Assembly (NCBI GenBank): GCA_947034885.2
Contig: OX344757.2
Coordinates: 24,732,001-24,796,000 of the forward strand
Length of the DNA stretch: 64,000 nucleotides
Origin: Thuidium tamariscinum
Lineage: Eukaryota > Streptophyta > Bryopsida > Hypnales > Thuidiaceae
Direction: 5' to 3'
Position numbers and translations under genes: made by a program. This document shows, piece by piece, positions 11,535-23,000 of this stretch. The notes under the pieces are model-generated. The model was given only the letters and a program-made list of their open reading frames with translations, was not told the origin of the DNA and did no database searches. The first letter of the stretch is position 1; every line of letters begins with the position of its first letter.

Positions 11535-11915
11535 GAGTCTGTTATTCAAACCATTCCCATTTTTTTTATTCAAACCATTTCCACATTTTTTTCCAAACCG
11601 AATCATTTCCATATTTTTTTAGTCGATCCATTAACCCATTTTTTGGTCCAAATCCCTTCTATATATTTTTGCCCAACACCCAAAACCATTAACGTTTTGC
11701 TTTATTCACACCACTTCCATTTTGGGGATTCAAACCTTTTCCCTATTTTTTTTAATTGAACCATTAACACATTTTTTTCCAACCCATTTCCACATTTTTT
11801 TTATTCGAACAGGGCTCGACAATTTCTTTCCAAACCCTTTCTATATTTTTTTGGGGTAACTTTTTTAACCCTTTGACGTGTTTTTTTGGTTCAAACCATT
11901 AACACACTTGCGGAA
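11535..11915 (-). repeat. AT-rich satellite, opposite orientation
   Basis: The words ATTCAAACCATTTCCA, CCATTAACACATTTTTTTCC and AACCATTAACGTTTT are reverse complements of the 4860-6130 satellite. The two arrays therefore flank the RING gene and its motif cluster as a large, diverged inverted pair. Confidence 0.75.
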
Positions 11916-13339
11916 TTCTAACTCTTTCTTCTAGGGTTTATCATACACTTCGGCAAAGAGAGGATTAGAGCGGTTTAGGATTCCGCAGAAGAGTCTGAAT
12001 TCTGAAAATTGGTTGGTGCCCACTAACGGAGTCTTGCTTGCCAGTGCCCCCGTCCTAAACTCCTAATTAGTGCTCGCCATTCACTTATACTTTCATAACT
12101 CATAGTTTCATAACTCATAAGTAGAGTACATGACTACATGACCAGAATATTATGCAATATAGTAATATACTAATATGTACATGTAGTACTAATCTAATTT
12201 CCTAAAAAATACATGCCTAGTCGGATGGCTCCCGAATTTAAAATTGAGAAGTTTAAATCCCTACATATCCGTAGGGCAACTTCTAAAATTTAGGGTCCAT
12301 CACTTCAGCCATTCTCGATATGAGATGAAGCACTGGAAGGCAATGTAAAATTTTAGCCGTGTACATTACACACTACCCACCAACAAGTTTAGGATCATCC
12401 AATTCTGCCATTGAAACGAATTTTGCATAATATAATCAAGCATACCAAATGTGGATTTCACATAAGTCAAATTCAGTATTTGGTGAATTGTTTCATTCAA
12501 AACTCATGGTTTAGCATGATAATTGATTATAAAACATTGGTGATGAATTAGCATTAATTTGCAAAGAGGAGATATGTAGGAAACATCCATATGCACATCT
12601 TTCATACCAAAAAACATCCTAGATTCCTAGTAAGTTACAACAATATAATTGGGTTGAAGAATTCAATTAGGCATTTTATATGACCCCATTTTGTAAAATA
12701 GATGTATGTACGCTTGAATTAGATTTAGGCAAAGTCATTGTACGGAAATGATTTAAGTTCCTCAAGGAGTTATAGTGTGACCATCAAATAGCAAATGCTA
12801 ATTAAGCCGGATTAAATTATTAAAATTAGCTCCTATTTCCTAAATTTACGGGGGAGAATGAAATTAGATGGAAAGGGAGGAAGTAGAGCTTTTTGACGAC
12901 ACAACTGAGAACGGATACGCATCAACCGAAGAGGTATGTGTTTAGACTAGAACCAATAAGTTTAATCATTTCATGTTATTTCTTTTAATTACTTCAAAAT
13001 TTGCAAAATTAGATTGACGCTAGGAAAATAAAGATCAATTACCGAATACAAATTATAATGCACTTCTTAAGTTATTAAATTACTAAACTAGACATTTTAC
13101 CCTCATTTACGCAAAAGTAAAAAGGAACTTAAACCCTAAACCCTAAACCCTAAATCCTAAAACCTTCAGTTGGGCAAGGGCTTTAGGCTGGGTTTTTGAC
13201 CTTCTCAAAATTCAGTGTCAGCCCTTAGATGGGCGGTTTCTGGCCTGTTACCTTATTACCTTGTAGAGGAATTTCAGTTGCACGAGGCTTGCCATTAAGT
13301 CTTCGCTGGCATCTTCACCACCCTGTGCTTCCCCGACGA
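11916..13339. other. AT-rich stretch with a short telomere-like run
   Basis: No gene is seen. At 13131-13162 there are three to four CCCTAAA units, the plant-type telomere word. They are far too few for a telomere and are read as interstitial or chance repeats. Confidence 0.5.
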
Positions 13340-13640
13340 TCCCCTTAATGGTTCAGAATTCCCGGGACGCCCTGTGGGGTCGCGTGGACGGCCTCGTTCC
13401 ACAACGGACCCCCGAATTCCCAGGACAGCTTGTGCGTCCTGTCGACGGTCTCGCAGTTCCTCGACGGTTTCCTGGACGGCTTCGAAATTCCCGGGACGGA
13501 TGGGTGCGTCCCGTCGACGGCCTCATCGTCCTCGACATTCCCCTCGACGGCTTCAGCGCGTCCCCTCGACGGTCTCGGAGTTCCCGACACCCCTCGACGG
13601 CTTTCGAGTTCCTTGGACGGATCGGTCGTCCATGCGACGG
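13340..13640. repeat. Internal GACGGCC-motif cluster upstream of the kinase-like gene
   Basis: A GC-rich block with many GTCGACGG, GGACGGCC, CGTCGACGGCCTC and TTCCCGACA-type words ends 12 bp before a TATA box. It matches the vocabulary of the terminal clusters and of 9140-9930. Confidence 0.75.
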
Positions 13641-13652
13641 CTCGCCAACGAC

Positions 13653-13660
13653 TATATAAG
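13653..13660 (+). promoter_or_regulatory. TATA box of the kinase-like gene
   Basis: TATATAAG lies about 200 bp upstream of the ATG and immediately downstream of the GACGGCC cluster. A short leader follows, with a 52-nt intron ending just before the start codon. Confidence 0.7.
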
Positions 13661-13801
13661 GTGGGCCAGGTCCCCCACTCTGCACGAGTCTCTCCTACTC
13701 TGACGGTGCTCTCTTGCCCTGGATTGGTTGCAGTCCTTGCTTGGGAGCGCGGGTGCTTGCGAGGAGGCTCGGCTGAGGAAGGGGGGATAGTTTTCACATT
13801 T

Positions 13802-13853
13802 GTGAGTACTGAACCCTAATTCCTTGATTTTACCATCGCATATTTTTTTTCAG
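13802..13853 (+). other. 5' UTR intron of the kinase-like gene (52 nt)
   Basis: A donor GTGAGT at 13802 and an acceptor with a T-run ending in CAG at 13853 lie directly before aATGGAC. The size is very short for plant introns but similar to the 58-nt intron in the transposase gene of the same element. Confidence 0.55.
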
Positions 13854-13854
13854 A

Positions 13855-15516
13855 ATGGACGGGCGAGGTGCGTCGAAGCGCAAGGTTGATGAGTGGTTTT
13901 CAGGCATCGGAGATCCTGTTGGTGAGCAGTCTCCAGAATCCATTGACTGCGTATCAGAGGCAGTATTGGCCGGAGAAGGGGTCAGTGGTGCGGCTGGAGG
14001 AGAATCTTCGGGGGCCAAGAAAAAAAAGAGCAGGCGGAGGCACAAGGCTACGAATACAGACGACTGGCCAAGGAAGGCTGCGACCAGGAAAGTGCAGGAA
14101 GTGGCATTGGATTTTTTGGAGCAATATACGATTGCTCAATTGAATACGACCTACGTCTCGCGTGGATTGCAAGGGGTGGAGACAATTAAAAAAAAATTCA
14201 CCCACATGTTTTGGACAACAATGGGCGAGGATGAGTGGCTTGAAGATCGCACAAAGGAACACTTCCGTCGTTGGCTTGACGAACAAGTGCAAACTTGTGT
14301 TTTCAACATCGCCCAAGTCGCTGCATCGGTAAAGGGCTTCAAACAAGATGTAGCGCTGAAGCAACAAGCATTGCATTTGTTGCACAAAAAGGTGTATTGG
14401 TGGCATGACGCAATGCGAGCGCTGTCTTCCAGCAATATCCGCTCTGCCCCATGGTTTCAGCAGAGCCAAAGCTTGTCCCTAGGCCAAGCGGGTGCGGGAG
14501 GAGTGGTATTTCTTGAACGAGGAGTGGTGGTGGTTCCATTGTCAGGCCACAACAAACAAGGGGGGCACGGGAGGGTGCGTAAAGTGAGCCTCCAAAATTC
14601 AAGGCACATTCCCCCCATGATGGAATTGGCGGGCAAGACAGCCCTATATGTGGATCAATTGAAGAAGTCGCGGGAGAAGTTGTCCATCGAGGCTTTGGTT
14701 TGTCCATGTAATCATCCAAGGGTCATAAAATTTTTTGCTATAAATGACATGACCATGGAGTGTTATTCTCAATGGTGGAATGGAGGAACATTGGGAGCCA
14801 TGTTCGCATTGGACTAGAAAAACCGAGATTATGCTGAGATCGGGGAGCTTGCCTACCATGCAACTCCACAGACGATGCAAGAAGCCAAAAGACTCTTGGC
14901 TTATCGTAGAAACCGCACCGAGCTTGCATGGGCGTTAATTTGCATCGTGGATGCGGTGCAACAATCTTCGGTGCTCCACAACGACATCACGCCAGAAAAC
15001 ATCATGTTGCATTTTCCGAATGATGATGGGCGAACAGTGTGGATTGGGCTATGTGATTGGGGAATGGCTAGTCGTATCAATGAAGAAACCCATTCTTTGT
15101 ACCAGTTTCAATGTGCAAGCCAAATGCGGGCTACACGTCAGAAACGTTGGTGGGTGGCCCCTGAATTGATGTATGTTCCTGGAGAGGCGGGCACTTCGGT
15201 ATCCCCCACTCGTGCAGATGGGGCACCGTGTGTTAGTATACATACAGACGGATATGCTGTTGGGAAGCTTGCGGAGAAGATATGGAAGAAAGACCGCGAA
15301 AATACAGAAATGCTTCCCGACCATACAGCGTTTGGTACATTTCAAGCCACATTGGGCGAATTGTGCAAAGAGGACCCACTACAACGACGCATGGTTACGT
15401 ACGCCGTGGGACGAATTAGTGGCGCCCCCTTATTTTGGACTCCACCCGTGGATTGCTATCGCGAGGCCCGCAAGGAGCAAGCACTTCTACAAGAACAAGC
15501 AAGGAATGAAGATTAG
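13855..15516 (+). CDS. Protein-kinase-like gene carried by the giant hAT, one in-frame TAG
   Basis: There are 553 codons in a single frame from ATG 13855, broken only by TAG at 14815-14817 (codon 321); the same frame continues for 232 codons. The N-terminus has a basic, nuclear-signal-like run (KKKKSRRRHK) and a region of about 150 residues I do not recognise. The kinase-like domain covers about 230-510: glycine loop GGHGRVRKV, a Lys in ELAGKTA, catalytic loop HNDITPEN (Asp and Asn kept), CDWG where DFG is usual, WWVAPE as the APE site, and DGYAVGKL as subdomain IX. The residues expected for phosphotransfer are present. It would phosphorylate Ser/Thr or Tyr by family rule; its substrate is unknown. 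The TAG makes this copy a probable pseudogene unless it is read through or is a recent mutation or an assembly error. Confidence 0.8.
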
Positions 15517-15728
15517 AGAATAGTATTTTAGTGGCAATGTAATCGTAGACGTACCTTAGTACTTGCTTTTACCACAGTATAGTCCACGAACTTTGCGTCA
15601 CTGAATTTTGTACTAACTCCTTTTTGAAATAAATATATGTAAATATTTTTGTTCCATTCGAGTATGGTTCCGGTGAGTGGATTTGTGAGTAGTTCTGTCC
15701 CTTCGTAAATTTTGGACTGAATGCCATG

Positions 15729-16655
15729 TTAACCCCTAAAGGACCACGGCCGTTTTTCAACCCAAAACCACTCAAAACTGCCATTTTTGTTCCATTCATC
15801 CATGAAAAACAAAAAAACTAAATTTTTAGAATCTAACCATAGGATCTTGAACTTTACTTAACTAAGATGATGTGGCGAAAATTTCATGAAGTTTGACCGT
15901 ATAGATAGGAAGATATGAGCATTCAAAGTTGGAAAACAAAGTTTTCTTAAACACTAGTTTGCAACTTCAAATGACTTTGTCCTCCATTTATGTAATCTTT
16001 TTGCACTACAGACCTTGAATTAAAATTTTTTTATTGAGAAATTGAGCTAAGAGCTTAGGAAAAAAAATTCACAAAATAAAGACTTTTTGTCATTCTTTAA
16101 AAAATTGTCAAGTAGATGTAGGTCCAAGATTGAAAGAAAAACTAAATTGCAAATATCTCATAGATGGAATTGAAACACAATAATCCCAATGGTGAGATTG
16201 TTCTAGAAAACAAAATCAACCTTGTCCAACAATTTTTTTTTTAAAATTGTGGAAATTGCATTCACAAATGAATCCTAGAAGTTATTTTTTCAAGAAGATG
16301 CTTAGATTGCCCGAAAAACAAGATTGTTCATAACTTTCACATTACTAATCCAAATGGAATGAATCAAAGCTTTACTTGTAGACAAAAATATAATCTATAA
16401 GAAAAAAAAATTATTTTTTTAATTTTGAAGTTTCTGTAGATTTTTTTTCTGCTCGGCAACATAAAAATAATGTTTATGATGGCATAACTTTTGCTCCCGG
16501 TCACCAATTGAAAAAAAATGAATATTTCCACGGAGCTAATCAGTTTTTTTATCTTATGTGAAAATTTCAATAAAATTCATTAAAAATTGAAGTCACAAGT
16601 ACTTGCCCTAATTCTTAAAGTTCCCCGAGGGGACTCTTGGTCCTTTAGGGGTTAA
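15729..16655. mobile_element. piggyBac-like non-autonomous element (TTAA flanks)
   Basis: TTAA at 15729-15732 is followed by CCCCTAAAGGACCA, and the inverse ends at 16651 followed by TTAA at 16652-16655. That gives a 14-bp perfect inverted end starting CCC, a 4-bp TTAA duplication and a 919-bp AT-rich body without a frame. These three features together are the piggyBac signature. It sits between the kinase-like and transposase genes inside the giant hAT. Confidence 0.7.
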
Positions 16656-17036
16656 TTCAGTACTTTCAATCATTTTCTCCATATTCCAGATTACATTTGT
16701 TTTCTTGTACATGGCAAAATCCATAATGATCTCAAAATATCCAAGCATGTAGGTAACCAGCTTCGAAGAATGAATCCAAATTTAAGAGTATAGAACACAT
16801 GGCAAACGACAAAGCAAATATTTCCATTTCTTGGGACAAATATCCATAAATGGATCCGTTGTTGCGTTGTAGAATTTGTGACATGTGAAGATAAAAAATT
16901 TCTACCCATGCGCCCTACATGAGCACAGGAAGCATGTGTAGTATTTATAATTAATGCCGAATTTCACATGCAAGGTATTCAGCCTTACACAATATTACAT
17001 AAGATGACATGGAGACATTTTTTTCCCTATATGCTC
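16656..17036. other. 3' flank of the transposase gene; nothing further seen
   Basis: About 380 bp of AT-rich sequence lie downstream of the transposase stop (minus strand), presumably its 3' UTR. No domain or repeat is recognised. Confidence 0.4.
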
Positions 17037-20000
17037 TCAACGTCTTGCACGTGTACGATTAAGAGCCATGCTCCTTGTAGCAGCCTCTCGCGTGGTTGCT
17101 TGATTGTCTTGAGGTGCAGGTGGAGGACCTCTACGAGTCCCTCTATAATCACTATCTCCCGGAACTTCACCATCTTCACCTATACTAGGACCCATGGATT
17201 CATCATCATGATTGGACGTTGCCCTACCGACTTCGCTTGGTGAGTTGTCAGGGCTGTCTGAGCCTTCACCTACTATAGAAGCCAATCTGCGGATTGTTCG
17301 CCCTCCTACTCCATCTCCAGCGGTATCCACACTGGGCCCCGTCGATCCAGGGAGAAGACCTTCGCGGAGAAATGGTATACTCGCCGCTTCTTCCCTTCTT
17401 AGCCTTCTACGTGTTCTTCTACTCACTCGTTCATTGGTAGGGCTTTCTTCACGTGGCCGCGGGCGTCGATTAGTAGTGTGTGTAGGCGGTGCAACGGGTT
17501 GTTCTGAGGATGGAGGTGCATTCCTTCGCTCGGTCATATTTAGAGTTGGGAAGAGACCGGCCAATCGTGTACCGACTGATGGAGTTTCTTGGTTGGGGCG
17601 GACTCTAGAAGATGAAGGCCGTGCTGAAATTTGGACGGGTGGATCATCCAAGCTAGGCGGTTGTGGTCGCACGCCGATCGTGTCTCGACGCAATGTGCGA
17701 AAGTCTATCTTGACACCAATGGGGGATCTGTGGCTACGAGTGTTCCGCGCCACTGGGGGATCTGTGGCAACGACCTCATCTTCGCCTTGTCTTTCTACCA
17801 CAACGACATGTTCATGTCTCCGGGTACGCATTTCTTCTTCAATCGGCCCTATAACCGGCGAAGGTGGGGCTTCAACCCCTTCGTTTTGATTTCCACCACT
17901 TGACCCCGCAATCGATGTACGTGGCATCCATGACGGACTGCCATCATTTCCCCCGTTGTCATTTCCATCCTCATCTCCCCCGTGGTCATTTCCATCATTA
18001 TCCGCGCCATCAAAGTCAAATACGGACTCGTCAATTAGGGGACCCCTTTCTTGCCTTTCACCCAAAGGCCGAAATGGTGGATCATCATCGCCATTGGAAC
18101 TGTCGTCTGAGTCATCGTTGTTAGCGTCTGACATAACCGAACCACGATCCAAGCCATCTGATTCGGTTGTCATGGAATCTTCGGACAACATGTTCTCAGT
18201 GTACCATCGTGCTGCATCCGCCGCACCCCTTTCCCTGAGAGTCCTCGAATTGGTATAAATGTAAACCAATTCCTCCGCGCGCTCAGATGTCAATCTGTTG
18301 CGAGACTTGCTGTGGACAAATGAATACATGCTCCAATTGCGTTCGCATGATGATGCGGAACATACTTGTGCGAGGATCCTTCTTGCAATAGGTGCAAGCG
18401 TATGAGCAGCGGCTCCGAGAAGATCCCACCATTCATGCGGCTCCAAATTCAAAGTATTCACATCGGGAAGTCCAGCGAACATGCCTTGACGGTCTCGAAA
18501 GGATTGGTACTCAAACAAAGCGGCTGCATATCCCAACCCTCTAACTGCCAATTTGCGTAGTACTCTAAGAATGGCCTCCTTTGCCTCGTTATCATCTATT
18601 AGTATAATTTCATCAAGGAGGAATGGATTGAGCAGGGCAGCTGCGTAGAGCAAATCGGTCTTCATCAAATCCCATCGTTCGTAAAACGCGTATTCAGCAC
18701 GGTCCGCATAATTTGCCTCCAATGAAAATGGTCGATTCCTCAAAGCCAAAACATGCTTTTCTAGCTTCTTCATCATGATCCATGCTTTGCCCATGACCGG
18801 ATGTTTTCCATCAAACTCTCGAAGAGCCACCAACACAGGCTCTACCATATGCACAAAGTTGAGACACCTCCTCCAAAACTCGTCCTTTCGAACCCTACGT
18901 CGAACCTTTTCTGCCTTATTGTGTATTGCAGCGTTCGAGGACCTCACATATTCGTTCCACTGCGGATCATGGACTGTAGATTCCACGGCTTCCTTGACCT
19001 CGGCCAAACGCTCGATCATAAGGAACATGGTCGCAAAACGTGTCTCAATGGGATTCTTCAACATGAGGTTAGGAGAATTGTCGTACGCGCAGTCTAGCAG
19101 AAAGCACCTTTATCACACCCAAACGTGATAATATGACACGGAATATCGTCCCAGGAGATTCTAGACGTTACTAATAGTTGCGTTTTCCGGTTTCTAGGTT
19201 TCTCGGATCAAAACACCCCAAGTTACTACTCTTAATCCGGAATACCAACTTATCTTCCAGACTGTTTTTCAGGATCCGTCTTTTCTTTCCGAATCCGTCT
19301 CTCCACTATTACCGGATTCCTTTCTCAGATCCGGATTTCACCCGGATCCGTCCCAATCCGGAATCCGGTTCCGTCATTCAATAATTGGTTTTTGATACCC
19401 CTGTTTTACCCTCAGGGAGTCCTCTCTTGATCTTTAGAGGGGTAGGGACTTACCACTCGTACACCTCACGCTCTCTTCTCTCAAACAAAAATACATGAAA
19501 ATACCAAAATATATCCGGTGTTGTATTAGGGCCGGATTCGGATCCTCACAACTTCCCGGATAGCTCTAGGCCAATCCGGTTAGCAAGTCACTCAGGACTA
19601 ATTCACTTGCCCTTACTACAACGACAGATTCGAAAACCCTTAGACCCGAAAGGACGTATTTTCCTAGTTCTTCGGATCGACTCAGTGGTTGGCAGACCTT
19701 CCGATGGACAGAACTTTCCTATGGCGGCTGCTTAACTCCGCACGAATCCGCCCCTACGGTTCTGGAACCTCCTCCTCGTCACTCCTGGACTCACACCGGA
19801 TCACCGCTCCGGTGAATTAAAGGTTCCACGCTCAAACTCACGATTCAAGATCCTAACCCTCGGAAGTTGGTCACTCAGTTCGGATTTCAAGTGCCTCAGA
19901 ATCCGGATTCCTCCTCACCCTTCCCTCTTGCCTCTCAACACTTCAATGAACACACCAAGAAGAGACTCAAACGCAAGTCAGAGCTAAAATGTCCATCCGC

Positions 20001-23000
20001 CGGCTCAAATTAAAGAAGGGAATGAAAATACAGTAGAATATGCACTAGGAGGGAATGACAGGCCAACTAACTTGCCTGCCCCTTAAAAGCCAAAATAACA
20101 ATGAAAGTCAAAGCCTAAAAACAGAAACGGAATGCCAACAAGGCAAAAGAAAATCCGAAATAACCAATCGGAGTCCAACCGGATTATCCGAAAAGGTTCG
20201 GTCAGTTGTCCCTAAAGTTCCGGATCGGGGCCCACATCCGGGAAATCCGTCCAGGAAACTTCCGTCCCAAAATCTCAAAAGCCTACCTAACTACTCAAAC
20301 CTTATCCTACTTACGCGCCCGCTTCGATGTCGCGCCCACGGGCGGAACTGAACTTCTTCGCGTTGCTGCCTTGGGAGGGGGGGCCTTCTTGGTGGCGGAT
20401 CGGGTCTGCCTCTTCTGAATCGGAACCGGTGGCGTTCCGCTGTCTTCCGTCGAAGTCTCCTCCGAATCCGCCTCGGAGCTTTCTGAATGCTTTACTCCCT
20501 GAAATCCGCCCTGCCCCCTAACTTCATCACGGATGGTGAGGGGCGGATTATCTTCCCTGTCCGAGTCATCCAAGATGACTGTCTTGCTGCGCGGATCCTT
20601 ACCCGGAACCTTGTCTGGCTCGTTCATGTGGGCGAACTTCTCCGGATTCTCCCTGGCCGGATTCGCCAGGGCCTTCATCCGGATCTCCAGGTCGAGCCGT
20701 GGTGATGCCCTCTTCTCTTGCGGATCCGTAGGTGTGTTGGACGGTCCGGCTGCATTCGGATCCGATCCGAGCTCGCCGAGGTTCTTCACGACCGGCGAGT
20801 TTCCGAGTAGTTTTCGATCCGTCGACATCCGTCCTTGCGCACTGGGGCTGAAGTCCGTAAACACCTGCTGGTTGAGCAAGCTCGACAGTCCTTCCTCCAA
20901 CTCCGGATTGAGAGCCCCTATTAAGGCCCTCATCTCTTTCAACACCCCTTCCATCTTGGCCTGATAATCCACCAAGATGGTGATGACTTTCGATCCGGTG
21001 ACGTGCCCTTCCGTCATCAGCCGGGCGGAAAACAGTTTCGCTTTGATCACCGTATCCGCCGGCTGGGCCACCAACTCTTGCAGGTTCCGGACCAAGGAGG
21101 TGGCCTCCACGATCTTCCCGTTGGCGACACTGAGATCACTCTCCAGGTACGTCACCGTGCTCTGGAGTCCATTCCGCTCTTCTTCCGCCTTCCGTCGTCC
21201 CTCTTCAGCTATTCGGGCCAGATCTTCCGCCTGTCGGATTTTATCCGTCTGATTCCGGGCCACGTCCTCCCACTTCCGGATCTCTTCGTCTTTCTTCTGC
21301 AACACCTCTTGAGTCGGAAGACGGTTGAGGATTTCCGGAATGTCTTCGATCTTCACTGCGCCCAACTTCGTGACAATCTGTTCGAGTATCGCCTCATATT
21401 GGTTGTTGTCTGCGTGCGCCATCATGGCGTGACGGATGATGGTGTCGAAGTGGTTCCGCTTCTTCTTCCCCAGGGTTGATTCGGGTGGATCCGTGTCTGG
21501 GTGTCCTCTCTTATCCGGCGTTGTGGACTTCTTCCGTTCCGGCTTTCGTTCCAACTGGCTGACCGGCTTCTGCTCTTCCGGGTCCTCGTCCATCGGCTCG
21601 TCTTCCGGATCCTCCGGCTCCTTCTCCAACTCATCCGTCAAGCCATACTTGAGGATCTGAACTCCCATCTCATAGCGGAGGAGTTCCGGGCCACTCAGTA
21701 CATCATGGTGGTGGTACAGGTGGAAGAGATAGCCGCTGATAGTGCTGGTCTTCTCCCGTCCCACATGCTCGGCTAGCCGGTTAACTACCCACTGGAGGAC
21801 TATACCCCAGTTGACTATCCGTTTCTCAAAACACCCGAAGATGGTGTTCGCTACCGTTACGGTGACACGGGTAGGCTTTTCCGGATAGAGGATGGGAATC
21901 AAGAATTCCAACATCCGTCTATGCCGGTCGTTGGTGCAATCCGGAACTGAGTATCCGTCCTTAGGGTGGGGCGGATTCCGGAACTTGTTAACACCAAACT
22001 TGTCCGTCCGGGGAGCTAGACCTAATCCGGTTTTATCAAAACCGTATACATTCGCCCAGATATCCGGCGTCCAGGCACTCGGTCTACCCCTCACTGTGAG
22101 TTCGTACTGATTCGGAACTCCTGAGAGGATTTCCTGTACTATCTCGTCACTCTTCACACTCCAAGGGCGCCGGATCAACCCATGACACCCTAGGAAGACT
22201 AGATCATCTTCTAACTCCTTCCGATGCTGCGGATCGGAAGGGATGACTGGCGAAATTGCCTTGGCCGTCACTACCGCTCGCTTCGGATTGGAGGAACTCG
22301 CCATCTCTCCGCCCAAGTCGGAACTTGTCGGTGCGGTCGGCACCGACCCGGAACTAAACCCGGAACCGATCTCTACTGCTCACCACTCTTTCTCTCTCTA
22401 TACGCGCTCCAAAACCTGCACACAAGCCGTACCTCGATTTGCCAAATCGAAAAGGAAAAAATGAAGTGGAGAGGAAGGGTTTATATACCAGTCGGTACCC
22501 TACGTTCCCAGTTCCCCTCGGAACGGCGCGACGTTCCCCGGCCGTTACGCTAGTTTCCGTAGGTCGGCGGCATAGACCCGTAGGTGCCGACCATCCGGAA
22601 CTACCTCGGATCCGTCTTTAGGTATACCGGATCCGTTCTTGACAACATCGGATCCGTCTTTGACAATATTGGATCCGTCTCTCCAAGTTCCGTCTTCCGG
22701 GAAGTTCCGTTCCGGATATTGAGGAATCCGGATCCGGAAACTTATGCCCATAGACCGGAAATTCACCTTGGTCAATCCGGTTCAAACGGATCCCAAGGGA
22801 AGAAGACCCTAATTATCTTCTTTTCGCCATATCTAACCCTAAAATTTTGAAAAATTGAGCTTACTCTATATACTATCTTCCTTTTTTTACTTACCTGATA
22901 TTTCCGGACTGCGACAAGAATGTCGTCGGAAAATGGCGAGTGGCATGTGATGCGTGCGAATGAATTTCACGATTGATTTTGCTTTCTTCACCATTTTGAC

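Larger units (their letters stand above)
19079..22916 (-). mobile_element. Element B1 inserted in the transposase gene
   Basis: It is 3838 bp, with minus-strand 5' end TGTCGCAGTCCGGAAATATC at 22916 and 3' end GCGCGTACGACA at 19079. The target duplication is AGAAT (plus) at 19074-19078 and 22917-22921. Removing element plus one duplication restores the transposase frame exactly (FRRHS joined to PNLMLK). No long terminal repeats, pol genes or transposase are inside. The first 27 bp contain a full CAG/GTAAGT donor and the last 24 bp a TTTCTGCTAG acceptor, both in the direction of the interrupted gene. Confidence 0.92.

Noticed and set aside
13131..13162. CCCTAAA run as a telomere
   Set aside because: Only three to four units, embedded inside a transposon.
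13345..13819. Open frames of 103-150 codons on both strands
   Set aside because: They fall in the GC-rich motif cluster and 5' leader of the kinase-like gene, and composition explains the openness.
17212..17889. 225-codon plus-strand frame
   Set aside because: Antisense of the low-complexity transposase tail; Ser/Arg/Pro-rich without a start context.
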